Notes under the pieces: model-generated
Databases searched by the model: none
What the model was told of the DNA's origin: nothing
The model's input: the letters and a program-made list of their open reading frames with translations, nothing else
Shown: piece after piece, positions 1 to 10,826 of the stretch
Layout: the number at the start of each line of letters is the position of its first letter
Position numbering within the stretch: position 1 is the stretch's first letter
Assembly: GCF_002078505.1 (NCBI RefSeq)
Contig: NZ_LUAV01000021.1
Span: forward strand, 1 to 64,000
Source: Ensifer aridi
GTDB taxonomy: Bacteria > Pseudomonadota > Alphaproteobacteria > Rhizobiales > Rhizobiaceae
Length of the DNA: 64,000 bases
Reading direction: 5' to 3'
Translations under genes and position numbers: made by a program

Positions 1-1125
1 CGGTGACAACCGGTCGGTTACGATGTTTCAGCCATTGGATGCTATGAGGCCGCGCCGTGGTTTTGGCGGCCTTCGCCAATTCACAAGCCTTCGGCCTTCG
101 CTGATGTGGTGGCAGCGTGCTGATGCGGTGGCGATCAGGTGAAGACGAACCGTCGGGACGACGCCATGTTTGCCCGGCGGTGTCTCGAAGCGAACCTCAA
201 AGCCTTGCTTGCTCGGTGGCCTAATGTTGCGCAGGAAGTCGTCAGCGCCGCGTAGCTGCCGGAATGGTTGAGATCCTTGATCTCTCGGAAAAGCCGCCCG
301 TCAGCGGTCGTCAACCTCGCCCTCGCACGCAGGACGGCGGGCTTCATTTGGTCGATCGCCTGCACCGTTCAATCCGAGCCGCTATTTGACAGCAGCTAGC
401 AGAAGAGCCAACACCCAAGATAAGTCTCAGCGCGAGACGCGGCATCGGAGCCGGAACAATGCCGGGGAGCCCCCGTCCACCACTGCAACCCTTGACGCTC
501 GCCACTAGACCGAGGCAGCCCAAACGAAACAAGATCAAGGGGGCCCCGCCCCGCGGATGAGGGATTGTTGACCGATGTTCAAGTCCCGCCTCTCGACCTC
601 ACATCCGTCGGTCAAACGCCTCAACCGCTGATCGGATCCAGCGGGCTGCATCTTATCCCAATGGCAATGGTCGGCAATCATCAGAGTGGGGGCTCGAATG
701 CCTTTTGCTTTCAGCGTGTCTGCCGTTGGGCTTCGCTGTTGACGAATCACCATCTACCGAAAGTACCTGTCGCGGTCGGCAGGGGCTGAACCCGCCAGTT
801 TCGAGGTCTGGACGCTCGATCCAAACAGTCGCTCCAACGACGTTTACGTCAACCGCGGCCACGGTTTCGGGCGCAGACAACTCCGATGGTCGAAATTTGC
901 CGACCCGGACCTGTTGGATTCGCCGGCAAAATGCGGAAGGCGAGAGCTGAGTGTGGCCGGACGTGTTCGCTTCCCAAAGAGTTGGTCTGGTGCTGGCCGC
1001 CCACCACCCGCTCGACATAGCGATGGACAGGACGATGATGCTGGCTTACGCCCAGGAACTAGATTCCGCGGCCGGCGAAGCGGAATTCACGCGTAAACCG
1101 CGTCCGCGGTGTCCATGTCTGACAA
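1..1125. other. Left-end stretch without a supportable gene
   Basis: No open frame here has both a good ribosome binding site and a recognisable protein. Short frames exist on both strands (for example 653-1018 minus), but their composition looks like decayed sequence. The part just before 1126 leads into the NifA site of the downstream ATP-grasp gene. No tRNA, repeat array or complete insertion sequence was seen. Confidence 0.5.
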
Positions 1126-1141
1126 TGTCGGGGATGCGACA
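1126..1141 (+). promoter_or_regulatory. NifA upstream activator site (TGT-N10-ACA)
   Basis: The sequence TGTCGGGGATGCGACA is a perfect TGT-N10-ACA NifA site. It ends 46 bp before the -24/-12 element at 1188, placing its centre about 80 bp upstream of the expected transcription start, a normal distance for NifA activation. The same arrangement recurs at 15320/15382. Confidence 0.8.
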
Positions 1142-1187
1142 TAGCGGTATCAGCGCCGTAGCGTTGTTTCGACACGACTTTCACCGT

Positions 1188-1203
1188 TGGCACGGCGCAT
1201 GCA
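1188..1203 (+). promoter_or_regulatory. Sigma-54 (-24/-12) promoter for the ATP-grasp gene
   Basis: TGGCACGGCGCATGCA has the GG and GC dinucleotides exactly 10 bases apart and a full TGGCAC -24 box. It lies about 100 bp before the ATG at 1306, with a perfect NifA site upstream. This supports expression in nitrogen-fixing bacteroids. Confidence 0.8.
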
Positions 1204-1305
1204 GGCAACGTATCACGGACCGAGAACCGAGTCGGAGCTCAGAAAACACCTGACGCCGATTTAAGCCTCGGACCGCCGCACAGCACGCAACGGAGGTCAA
1301 CGCCA

Positions 1306-2532
1306 ATGACAAAAAGGGCTCTCATCCTGCTTGAAGGCCACAGGGGTATTGGTTCGCTATACGTGAAAGCGGCCCAGCGTCTTGGTCTGCATCCAGTTAC
1401 CCTGTCGGCTGATCCAACTCAGTACGACTATCTTGTGGCCGAAAACCTTGAGGCGATCCGTGTAGATACGAGTAATGTGGATGCGCTAATCCGCGAATGT
1501 TGCCGGCTGCAGCGGACCTATAGCATAGCTGGAATTACCGGATTTTCAGGCCTCGGGGATTCGTTCTATGCGACCGTCGGCAAGCTCTGCCGGCATTTTA
1601 AGCTCCGGGGGCCGGACCCCTCATCGATTGAACGATGCCGCGATAAGTTCACCCAACGTCAACTCCTCGCGCAGACCGGCGTACCACAACCTGCTTATCG
1701 CCTGGCAACGAAGGCTACGGACGTACAACGAGCTGCGGCGGAAATCGGCCTGCCGGTGATTGTCAAACCAGCCGTAGGCAGCGGCAGCAGAGGGGTCAGG
1801 TTGTGTCGCAACGTCGAGGAGTTAGCCGAACATACGGGCTATCTGTTGGACGGGGAACATATATGCCGGTCTTCGCCGAGGATACTGGTCGAAGAGTTTG
1901 CAGAAGGTCGCTACTGTTGTGCTGACATAATGGGAAATGATGTCATTGGGATTTCCGCCGCTGACTTCGGTCCGTCCCCGCACTTCGTCTTTCGTGAGTG
2001 GACCTATCCGGCCCTGCTGACTGATGATGAGCATAGGCGTATCGCCGATGTTTCGCTGAGCTGTTTGCGAGCTCTCGGACTTGGTTGGGGGCCAACATGC
2101 ATTGAATTCCGGTGGTCCAAGCGCGGCCCCGTCGTCATTGAAGTCAATCCGCGTCTTGGTGGGGCGCCCACACCTCAACTGGTTCAGCTGGCTTACGGTA
2201 TAGATCTCATCACCGAGCACATTAAGCTTGTGATCGGCGACGAATGGAATTTGCGCAGAAAGCATTCACATGTTGCGGCGGCACGAATGCTGGTTGCTGA
2301 TCGCGATGGCACGCTCGATTGGATCAATGGCGAAAGTCAAGCGGCTGCTGTACCTGGTGTCTCCGAGGTCAAATTGTATGTTGGACCCAAGGCGTCGATC
2401 ATCAGGAAAGGCGACATCCGAGACTGGATGGGATACGTCGCCGCCGCCTCACCCAGCCTCGCTGAGACCGAGACTATACTTGAGCGTGCGGTGGAGTTCA
2501 TCGGTTGGTCGATTACACCGGATACACGGTAG
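1306..2532 (+). CDS. ATP-grasp ligase, NifA/sigma-54 controlled
   Basis: A 408-residue soluble protein of the ATP-grasp superfamily. Such enzymes join a carboxylate to an amine or similar nucleophile through an acyl-phosphate. The N-terminal ~100 residues look like a pre-ATP-grasp Rossmann-like domain. A glycine-rich nucleotide loop (VIVKPAVGSGSRGVRL) lies at about residues 151-166, and the metal-binding strand VVIEVNPRLGG at about 276-286. This layout resembles amino-acid ligases and the carbamoyl-phosphate/PurK-like group, but the substrate cannot be read from sequence. The start is supported by the ribosome site AACGGAGG 9 bases upstream. The gene stands alone between non-coding stretches and has its own NifA site and -24/-12 promoter, so it is probably a bacteroid-expressed biosynthetic enzyme. 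Family assignment is firm; function is unknown. Confidence 0.88.
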   Translation: MTKRALILLEGHRGIGSLYVKAAQRLGLHPVTLSADPTQYDYLVAENLEAIRVDTSNVDALIRECCRLQRTYSIAGITGFSGLGDSFYATVGKLCRHFKLRGPDPSSIERCRDKFTQRQLLAQTGVPQPAYRLATKATDVQRAAAEIGLPVIVKPAVGSGSRGVRLCRNVEELAEHTGYLLDGEHICRSSPRILVEEFAEGRYCCADIMGNDVIGISAADFGPSPHFVFREWTYPALLTDDEHRRIADVSLSCLRALGLGWGPTCIEFRWSKRGPVVIEVNPRLGGAPTPQLVQLAYGIDLITEHIKLVIGDEWNLRRKHSHVAAARMLVADRDGTLDWINGESQAAAVPGVSEVKLYVGPKASIIRKGDIRDWMGYVAAASPSLAETETILERAVEFIGWSITPDTR

Positions 2533-2750
2533 CTCGGTCACCTTTAACGATGATTTCGGCATGCGGTTCGAACAGGCGTACCAATCTCTCGCGGCTGGCA
2601 CCGGCTCGCCGACCAACAACCGCAGCTCGCTCTGTCTGGCGACACGTTCGACCACGGCCAATAGTGAGCTGCCGCCGCGCGATGACGAGTGCTCGCCACG
2701 GCCAATCGTTTGGTGCTTGCTTCAGAGGGCGCCAGGGTTGTGCAGGCAAT
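2530..2750 (-). mobile_element. Relic of an ISNCY-type transposase
   Basis: The minus-strand frame ending near 2513 contains RLFEPHAEIIVKGDR. This is close to the conserved RLFEPHTDIIVKGSR-type segment I remember from ISNCY-family transposases. Only a short internal piece survives. It begins right at the 3' end of the ATP-grasp gene, so an insertion probably once landed just behind that gene. Confidence 0.4.
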
Positions 2751-4523
2751 TGCGATCAGTTCTCAGTTGGAAGCGGTTGGGCCGACCGCGCGTGAACTGG
2801 ATGTTGCGGGCGCGCTTTTTGGCTGCGCGCGTGCGCCGGTTGCGATCTTGCCTCCCTGTCTCTTTCCCATGGGGTGTCAACAAGGCCGTTGTTGTGGGGG
2901 GCACTGCTGAGAGGGCGCAGGCGTCGAGAGCGATGGTCGGCGAAGGACCAATGTCTCTATCATCGCCATGGGTGGCGCTCGGAAAGCTGCCATGGCGAGG
3001 CGAAGAAATGGCCTGGCCTCGCCGGAGCAATCCGGCGGGGCCTCGGTAACATGAAAATCAGGCCTATCTCACAGCGGCGTAAACCTGAAGCGGCTGGCGG
3101 CCGCTTGGTCTACCCCACTATTCGAAGTGCTAGTACCGAAACGGCCTCTGTGGCTCCTTGAGGTATTCTGACGGGCCTGTCAAGCGAAGCGAAGAATTGA
3201 CCCCCTGGGCGAATTGAAGAACTGACCCCCTCATTCCTCGGTTCACTTGACGTCTGCAGCAGGGCGAGTCAACTCGGACTCGGCGGTGTCGACCTTAGTA
3301 AATGTCGACTTCCGCCTGTGCCGCGGCGCTCAAGCCGGCCCATTGATGCATGGCCACGCAATGAGATCCCGATTGCTTGGCTTGCAAGCTTCCATGCGGC
3401 GACAACTACCACTGCCGGCTGATTTGTGGGGATCCGCGACTTGCCCCGCTTCCTGCTGTACTCCATGAAAGCGATTTGAATAACGCGTAACAGCTAGCTT
3501 GGGCCACACGGCAATAGAGTTGTAACAGCTGGCTGCGCTTAAAGAAAGCTCTTGCATCAGTCACCGGCCATTTCTCGCTAGCAATGCTCACCTGCATGCA
3601 GCAGGGGACTGTCATGCACCGGATCTTGACGTGTGGACTTGTTGGTTCCACAAGCTGACTTGAACTCAGTATCCTTAAGTCAACTACCTGACCTGACAGT
3701 GGATCGGGTCTGCAATACCAGTTAGTTTGATGTTGTTTTCGCTCGGGGCCATCAGAAATCCGCGGAGTTCAGAGCTCGGCTCTCGTTGTGACCAAACCCA
3801 CGAAAGATGATTGAGAGCCAAAACGCTGCCCATCGTCCTTGGGCTTGCTTGACAGCACATTAGTGCGGGGTCGTTTGTTAGATCAACTGGCGCATGTCCG
3901 CGTGGAAAGGACGGTTATCTTTGCTCTAAAGAGTGTGGGGGAACTCACCATGGGATGGAGCTATGCCGCGGCTTCCTTGTCACGCCGACGCGAGCCGGCA
4001 CATTGATGCAGTAGCGTAAAGGAAATTGACAACCGGTTCGCGAACGTTCTTGTATTCACGGAGAATCTAGCCATGGTGTCCTCGGCTATCAGCCGCCTGT
4101 TGCAGCCTCAGACGGCAATGCCGTCGTAGGCGACGAAGCTGAAGGTCCTGCGTCGCTGCACACATTAAAGAACAAAACCTTGCGCCTTACAGCAACGGGT
4201 ACCAAGGACTCTGCCGCCGGGAAAAACACTTCTGCGGCTTTGAGCCTTGTGGGGCTTATAAGTTCCAACCTTCCCTTCGTCGAAGCATTGCTCGAAACCG
4301 ACCGCATCGAACGGATGATGAGGTTTTCGAAACGTCAGTCGGCTATGCGCTTTCCGAGTAGGCGAGTTTTACGGGCGGCAGCCGCTGGGGAGAGGGGGGC
4401 CCTATCCGATCTCATCGTCTGCCACAGCAACGCTGCCCTGAGGCATGAAAGGTCGATAGAGCGCGACCGCAACGACGGGCGACAATCGGAGTTGCCCCGC
4501 CGGAAACGACAAGGCGATAAATC
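2751..4523. other. Long non-coding stretch with insertion-sequence debris
   Basis: No convincing gene was found. The segment holds a GC-rich hairpin near 3013-3045 (CGCCGGA...TCCGGCG) and a pair of imperfect direct repeats at 3191-3206 and 3216-3231 (GAAGAA[T/C]TGACCCCCT). The repeats look like the repeated terminal motif of an IS21-like element. From 3240 to 4520 only short frames without good starts are present. Confidence 0.45.
3191..3231. repeat. Short direct repeats, possible IS end
   Basis: GAAGAATTGACCCCCT and GAAGAACTGACCCCCT occur 25 bp apart (15 of 16 bases identical). Repeated TGACCCCC motifs are typical of the ends of some insertion sequences, especially IS21-like ones. No transposase gene is attached, so this would be an orphan end. 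Confidence 0.4.
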
Positions 4524-6041
4524 ATGGTTGCCGAAGATCAATCGAACGTTATCTCGTTTCTGCAGGAGCTTGGCGGCACCAACGGAATCAAGAAGATCGA
4601 AACGCACATCTCCTATGTTTTCCTGATCGGCAATGGTGCCTTCAAGGTCAAGCGCGCGGTAAAACTACCTTATGTTGATTTCTCGACGCCGGAGCTGAGG
4701 CTCAAAGCCTGCTGGAAGGAGCTCGTGCTGAACGTAGTCACTGCACCCGGGCTGTATCTCGGAGTGCGGAAAATCATGCGCGGCCAAGATGGCCGCCTCC
4801 AATTCGATGAGGGAGACGAGCTTGTTGATGCCGTTGTGGAAATGGTTCGTTTAGACCCCGAGGCATTGTTTGACCGTATGGCTGTCACCGGTCGGCTTAC
4901 TGCCGAACTCATGACTCGAACAGCCCGCATGATCGCCCGTTTTCATCGTGGTGCGCGTCCGATTCATCAGAGCTCTGGTTCCGCGAATATCGCGGGCGTA
5001 CTTCAAACTAATGCCGCCGGCTTCGCAACCAGCGGGGTCTTCGCAGCCGACGAACTTGAGACTTTCGAACGGGAGTTCGAGGAGAAGCTCTCGGTTCATG
5101 CCGCTCTGCTCGATGCGCGTGAGGCAGCTGGCAAGGTCATGCGATGCCACGGCGATCTGCATTTGCGCAACATTTGTGTCATGAACGGTGAACCGCGACT
5201 ATTCGACTGCATCGAGTTCAACGATCAGATCGCCACCGTCGATAAGCTGTATGACGTTGCCTTTCTGCTCATGGACCTATGGCATCGCGGTTTCCCCGAG
5301 TTCGCAAACCTCGTTGCAAACCGGTACCTTGATGAAGTGGATGACGAGGATGGCTTCGTGTTGTTGCCATACTTCATGGCGATCCGCGCGGCGGTAAGGG
5401 CGCACGTTGTCGCGACGCAAATTGCGGACAGCAGCGCCGAACTTACGGGCAAACTTGCCACCGAGGCACGCTCCTATTTCGACCTCGCTCGTTCTCTGAT
5501 TGTGATGCAGCCTCCGCGTTTGATTGCGATCGGCGGCCTCAGCGGCGCAGGCAAAACGACGATTGCGGAGGTCTTGGCCCCGCAATTTGGCGCCCCACCG
5601 GGGGCTCGGATCGTCGAAAGCGATCGTATCCGAAAGGCGATGCACGGCGTTGAGGCCGAGGAAAGGCTTGGGCCGGCGGCCTACCGTCCCGAAGTGTCGG
5701 ACAAGGTCTATGGTGAGATGGCTCGCCGCACCCTCACGATAGTGCGCGCTGGCGGATCGGCCGTCGCCGCGGCTGTGTTCGACAGGGCGCCCAACCGATC
5801 GCGCATAGAGGCCGTGGCGCGCGAAGCTGGGGTACCATGTACGGCCGTTTGGCTCGACGCGAAGACGTCATCGCTGCGCCGGCGCGTGACCTCAAGGACT
5901 GCCAGTCCGTCTGATGCAGACGTGGAGGTACTCGCACGTCAGCTTGTCGCAGGCACGAGTGGGGTTACATGGGAACGGGTCGATGCCGAACGGGACGCGA
6001 ACGACATCGCGCGGATGATACTCGATCTTCAGTATGTTTGA
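4524..6041 (+). CDS. Aminoglycoside-phosphotransferase-like / P-loop kinase fusion protein
   Basis: A 505-residue two-domain protein. The N-terminal ~320 residues resemble the APH/choline-kinase fold, with the catalytic-loop motif HGDLHLRN near residue 209 followed by FDCIEFN. The C-terminal part is a P-loop kinase with Walker A GGLSGAGKTT near residue 336. This architecture is common in proteobacteria and is usually annotated as a bifunctional phosphotransferase/AAA ATPase; its substrate is unknown and drug resistance should not be assumed. The frame is intact and has the usual family length. The ATG at 4524 follows a weak AAGGCG ribosome site. The gene stands alone, with decayed DNA before it and a broken IS after it. 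No NifA or nod-box element was found upstream. Confidence 0.8.
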   Translation: MVAEDQSNVISFLQELGGTNGIKKIETHISYVFLIGNGAFKVKRAVKLPYVDFSTPELRLKACWKELVLNVVTAPGLYLGVRKIMRGQDGRLQFDEGDELVDAVVEMVRLDPEALFDRMAVTGRLTAELMTRTARMIARFHRGARPIHQSSGSANIAGVLQTNAAGFATSGVFAADELETFEREFEEKLSVHAALLDAREAAGKVMRCHGDLHLRNICVMNGEPRLFDCIEFNDQIATVDKLYDVAFLLMDLWHRGFPEFANLVANRYLDEVDDEDGFVLLPYFMAIRAAVRAHVVATQIADSSAELTGKLATEARSYFDLARSLIVMQPPRLIAIGGLSGAGKTTIAEVLAPQFGAPPGARIVESDRIRKAMHGVEAEERLGPAAYRPEVSDKVYGEMARRTLTIVRAGGSAVAAAVFDRAPNRSRIEAVAREAGVPCTAVWLDAKTSSLRRRVTSRTASPSDADVEVLARQLVAGTSGVTWERVDAERDANDIARMILDLQYV

Positions 6042-6238
6042 TGGAGTGCAGCGTTCAGCGCCTTCAGGGAAGATTGGCGGTTTGTCTGGTTTGGGAAATG
6101 TCGACTGATTTGAAGGTGGGAGCGTTAGGGCGAAGATGGCAAAGAATGACCGAGGACGTGTGAAAAGCGGGTGCGTGACTGTCGATGACTGCTACTTTTT
6201 GCGCGTGCGTGCCGGCGCGCGCTGTCGGCCGCGCGTGG

Positions 6239-7676
6239 TCAGGCGGCGATCGCCTCCATCAGCGGCTTGACGCCGAAGATATTGATCATCCGCTTCATAT
6301 TGTAGGCGAGCACCTGCAGGCTCATCTCGGTTTTGACCTGGTTGAGGGTTCTGGTCAGGAAATGGGTACTGCCCATCCATGCCTTGAGCGTCGCGAAGGG
6401 ATGCTCGACAGTCTGCCGACGGATGGTCATCGCCTGCAGCATGCGGTCGAGCCTGGCCTGCATCTTGTCGAGGACACCCTCGTGTTGCCAACGCTTCAGG
6501 CGCTTGATCTTGTCGGGCGTGCATCGGGACTTGAGGGTGCAGGTTAGGCAGGCGGTGAGGTTGCGATATTGATCGATGTTGTCCCGGCGGTCCGAGCGCA
6601 CCTTTCCCCGCGTCAGGTGTTCGCCCGCCGGGCAGGTGTAGCGGTCGTTCTCGGCGTCATCAATGAAGTCGGCCACGGTGAAGAGGCCGCGCTTGGCGTT
6701 GCCGGAGGTCCGCGTCTTAGGGATTATCGGCAGAATGCCGGTGCCTTCGCAGGCCAGCACCTCGTCACCGTTGTAATAACCCCGGTCTGCCAGCGCCGTG
6801 ACCTCCTCGCATCCGGTCGCATCGCGGGCCTTGTCGGCCATCGCGCTCAGTTGCGCCCGATCGCTACCGAGATTGGTCACCTCATGCGCAACGATCAGGT
6901 GGTGGTCGGCGTCGACGGCGATCTGGACATTGTAGCCGACTATGCCGGTGCCTTTGCCGCTGGTTGCCATCGATCGGGCATCGGGATCGGTCAGAGAGAC
7001 TTGTTTGTCCGGTGCGGCCTCGACTTGCTTGCCGATCTCCTTAAGCGACTGCATCTGCCGGCGCAGGCCTTCGATCTTCGCCTTGAGGCGCACCGCCTTG
7101 GCCCCGGCGACATCGCCGTCCTCCCGGTCGGCTCGGTCCAAGTCCGTCAGATAGCGCGCGATGCTGGCCTCCACCTGCTCGATGCGCTTGGCGACCTTGG
7201 CGACAGTGAAGTTCTTGTCGCGGTTGTTGACCGCCTTGAACTTGCTGCCGTCGATGGCGACGACGGCTCGGGTGAACAGGTTGAGTTGGCGGCACAGCAC
7301 CACAAACCGCGCGCAGGCGGCGCGGATCGCTGCCCCGTTGTCGCGTCGGAAGTCGGCAATCGTCTTGAAGTCCGGCATCAAGCGGCCGGTCAGCCACATC
7401 AGTCCGATGTTGCGCTGGGTCTCCCGTTCGAGCCGCCGGCTCGACTGGATGCGGTTGAGAGCCGTAGAGATAAATCTTCAGCAGCGTTGCGGGGTGGTAG
7501 GAGGGCCGCCCCGTCGCTTCTGGCACAGCGCCGGCAAAGCCCAATACCTCCAGATCCAGCTCGTCAATAAAGACATCGATGACGCGAACCGGGTTGTCCT
7601 GCGTGACATAGTCTTCCAACGTGTCGGGGAGCAGTGTCGCTTGCCGCCGATCATCCCCCTCAATGAAAAGCTTCAT
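6239..7676 (-). pseudogene. Broken IS1182-like transposase
   Basis: Reading on the minus strand, the protein begins MKLFIEGDDRRQATLLPD at 7676 and runs to about 7465. There the frame breaks: the expected ...IYLYGYLNRIQSS becomes IYLYGSQPHP, consistent with a 2-base deletion. The rest continues in another frame (6239-7399) with IDGSKFKAVNNRDKNF, a long coiled linker, and the C-terminal DDE region with the four-Cys-like segment and MGSTHFLTRTL. Restoring the two bases would give a protein of about 480 residues, normal for IS1182-family transposases. The element is therefore inactive unless complemented. It lies directly beside a second broken element (IS110-like). Confidence 0.85.
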
Positions 7677-7868
7677 CCCGACCCCCCCGCTCAACGGGAA
7701 TCACCCTGTCATATCAACATGTTTCCACACATGGGGTAATCGCGGGAGCGAATCGCCCTGAGGGCCAGAAGTGGTCACGCTGTTGAGAGCAGGTGGTTGT
7801 TCCCCGATAGGATGGAAGTACGGGCTCACGACTGGACGCCGGGCCCAAGCATCGAAGGGAGAACAACC

Positions 7869-8893
7869 ATGAGCGAATATATCGGTCTCGACGTATCGTT
7901 GAAAGAGACGGCGATTTCTGTGCGGCGTGACGGCAAGCGGATCAGGCGCGGCAAATGTCCCTCTGATCCGAGCCTGGTCGCGGAAGTCGTCCGCAAGCGG
8001 GCGCCGGCGGCCAAGCGGGTGGTGTTCGAGACCGGTCCTTTGTCGGTGTGGTTCTATCATGCCTTGCACGCGGAAGGGCTTCCGGCGATCTGCATCGACG
8101 CCCGCCATGCCAAGGCCGCGCTCGACATGGCGCCGAACAAAACGGACGCCAACGATGCGACGGCTTGGCGCATCTGGCCGAGGTCGGCTTTTACCGCGAG
8201 GTGCGGGTAAAGGGCTATGACAGCATGCTGATCCGCACGCTGGTGGCCGCGCGCACCAGGCTGGTCAGGATCACGACCGAACTGTCCAACCAGATCCGCG
8301 GACTCATGAAGACGTTCGGCCTGGTCGTTCCGCGCAGCAAAGGCGGCACGTTCGAAGCCGAGGTCCAGCGCCTGCTGGCCGGTCAGGAAGCGCTTGCCCG
8401 GATCATCCTGCCGGTTCTTGAAGCCTGGCGCAGCGTGCGCGCCCGCGCCGCGGAGCTTGGGCGGCAGCTTATCGCCAGCGCACGGCAGAGCGAGGCCTGC
8501 CAGCTGCTCATGTCCATCCCCGGGGTTGGTGCGGTCACCGCAACCGCATTCACGACCGCCATCGAGGACCCGGCGAACTTCAGGAAGTCGCGGTCGGTCG
8601 GTGCATGGTTGGGACTGACCACACGTCGCTACCAGTAAGGCGAGGTCGATTATGACGGCCATATCTCCCGGCGTAGTGACGCTCATTTGCGCGGTCTGCT
8701 CTATGAAGCGGCGACCGTGATCCTGACGCGCGCTTATGCCCAAAGCGATCTGCGCGCCTGGGGACTGAAGCTGCGAGAGAGGATCGGCTTCAAGCGCGCT
8801 GCTGTCGCCGTTGCACGCAAGCTCGCCGTCATCATGCACTCGATGCTGAAATCCGGTGAACTGTTCAACCGGGCGACCAGCATCATGGCCTGA
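7869..8893 (+). pseudogene. Broken IS110-family transposase
   Basis: The N-terminal part (YIGLDVSLKETAISV, then FETGPL and KTDANDA) carries the DEDD-type catalytic residues of IS110-family transposases. The C-terminal part has the SIPGVGAVTATAF segment typical of the transposase_20 domain. Two lesions break it. One base is missing near 8159, where DANDADGLAHL would be expected but the frame reads DANDATAWRIW. There is also an in-frame TAA at 8636, after TTRRYQ. Corrected, the protein would be about 340 residues, normal for the family. The start at 7869 follows GGGAGAACAACC. Confidence 0.85.
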
Positions 8894-10538
8894 CACAGCA
8901 AAGCTGAAATGCGCCTGCTCTGAGGCGCGTCGAGGCGTCCCTGCCGGGACGTGGACGAACCATTCCGACTAGGCTGTTGCACCTCCGTGCCAAAATGCCC
9001 GTCGCGTGCGTTCCACACATTGGGAGGTTCACCCGCGAAGCCCCATCATGCGGCGACTTTATATCGACCGGGAAGACGATACTGCTCCCGGCAAACGACA
9101 GCCTCGACGTTCAAAAAGGGCTTGCATTTTACCGCGCGATTAGACGACAGGCTCGACCCACAACGCCGGAGGATGTTCCGGGCGTTTTGACCCTCGCCCG
9201 GGTCGATAAGGGCCCTAATCACCGGCTACTAGCCACCCTCCCAATTGACCCGACGGAGCACGATTAAAGTGTCGATGTCTTCGCGGCTTACCTCACTGAT
9301 GAGAAGGGGCCCGCCGCTTTGACGATGCAAAGCCACGAACTGCTGCCACATAGATTTCTGCGGAGCAGACGGTTTTCAGCACTCACGCCGGAGATCGTCA
9401 TCGCTTATGTCGAGCGACATGCGCTCGATGGCTTCGCCGAACGCGGCAAGGGCGATGTGCGGGGTGTACGCGCCTTCCTGCGCTCTTGCACCGGAAGGGC
9501 TTCAATGGTCCAGGCAGTTGCATCGCGACCGTCCGCCGCTGGCGACTTGCAGGCTTGCCAACGTTCCCGGCGACCGAGGAGGCCTAGCCGCTTCTCAATG
9601 CTTCTCGAATCGAGCTTGGCATAGATCCCTGTGCTGTGGATGCTCCATGCCGGGCCTGCGCGAACTGAGCCTGACCTAGCCGGGAGGTGTTCCAACGAGC
9701 CCGGCTTCGCACCGCGCTCGCGGGCTTCGCGAAGAGCTGAATACAAGTAGCACGGCTCTGGGCGACGATTATCGGCATTCGTCACCTTCATGGAGGCTCG
9801 CTCGCCGAGACCATCACGACTGATCTGGCAATTGAGTGCGTGACTTTGATTGGCCGACGTCTATCCGACTGGCCGGTGTGCGCTGTTTTGCTCAGCACCT
9901 AATTTTTTCGACCCTTGACGAAGCGCCACCGTGCGAATCCGTGCGGCCGGCGCGGCGGGCAAAGCCCTACATCTACAGCGACCTAGATTAAGTAGACCAT
10001 CTTGCAAGGCGCGGGACTGAGATTGACCTCGTTGGAAGAGATTGCGACCAAGCCGCGGACGGCGCAGAAGTCTATATTCCGCTATCTGGGCTCATGGCCC
10101 GGCTTTGCGACACGGGCTCTCGCCTCAAAGCGCTTCTCGCGGCGCGTGGGTCGCCTCGCGCGCGAGAAGCGCTTCGAGCCATTCGCCATGATCGTGGCAC
10201 CGTCCGGATGCAGCAGGGGAGGCGGGTTCGCCGTCGTTTCGAGTTCTTGTCACAGTTCCTTCGACCGATCCATCTCGGCCGCCATAGTTGCGTTGATCTC
10301 GTCGGCGATTCCACTCCTTGGTATGCTTCCAGACTGTCGCGTATGTGGAGTCGACCCCTGATCCGGTCGAACGCCACTCCACATACGTGGTACGGACCTG
10401 CCGCACTCCTCCACATCACTCTCCCGACCCGGGCTCAGCGGGTCTGTCCATGATCTGAATCAATTCATCTGTATGTCGCTTTTGCTAGCTTGCATGCAAC
10501 TTTAGCCACACCACTGCAATTGGAATTGGGAGGGAGTG
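8894..10538. other. Decayed region without a supportable gene
   Basis: Several short frames are present but none is convincing. The plus frame at about 9380-9480 (LTPEIVIAYVERHAL... GVRAFLRSC) vaguely resembles the N-terminal part of a tyrosine recombinase and may be a relic of one. Around 10130-10410 both strands read as degenerate, arginine-rich shadow frames. No RNA gene or repeat array was seen. Confidence 0.4.
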
Positions 10539-10826
10539 ATGGTCGCTGGCTCAGTGCATCGTCTTCACCTTACAGGGCGGCACGACAAGTCGGGACCGAA
10601 GCCGGATCTCCGAGTGACTTATTCAAAGAGCTCAGGATGGCAGATCGAAGTCCTTTCACAACATGCCTATAATTGGGCCCAGAGGCATGCCGATTCATTC
10701 CTCTTCGACAACGATGGCAATCGTATCAGAACCAACCGGACCGGCGTTAATATCCTCGTTCATGATGCGAGAACCAACGGATTGAAAACCGAATATATAG
10801 GACCGCATCGAGTCCTTACATTTTGA
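10539..10826 (+). CDS. Small hypothetical protein (95 aa)
   Basis: A short frame with a good ribosome site (GGGAGGGAGTG just before the ATG at 10539). The C-terminal half (HAYNWAQRHADSFLFDND... VNILVHDARTNGLKTEYIG) has normal protein composition and reads like a folded domain. I do not recognise the family. No signal peptide, membrane segment or cysteine motif is visible. Its neighbours are decayed DNA upstream and the MFS carrier about 250 bp downstream. It could be a remnant of a longer gene or a genuine small protein. Confidence 0.4.
   Translation: MVAGSVHRLHLTGRHDKSGPKPDLRVTYSKSSGWQIEVLSQHAYNWAQRHADSFLFDNDGNRIRTNRTGVNILVHDARTNGLKTEYIGPHRVLTF

Noticed and set aside
5930..5960. Sequence resembling the first half of a tts box (GTCAGCTTGTCG)
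   Set aside because: It lies inside the phosphotransferase/kinase coding sequence, lacks the second half of the motif and has no secretion gene downstream.
6569..7570. A 333-codon plus-strand frame over the IS1182-like element
   Set aside because: It lies antisense to the transposase, and its composition is the usual mirror of a GC-rich gene.
9319..9624. Possible tyrosine recombinase gene
   Set aside because: Only a short segment resembles the N-terminal domain. No catalytic R-H-R-Y residues are present, so it is noted as a relic only.
10440..10490. Partial nod-box-like sequence (GATCTGAATCAATTCAT)
   Set aside because: It lacks the ATCC...GATG half and the CGATTTT core, so similarity to the NodD consensus is too low.
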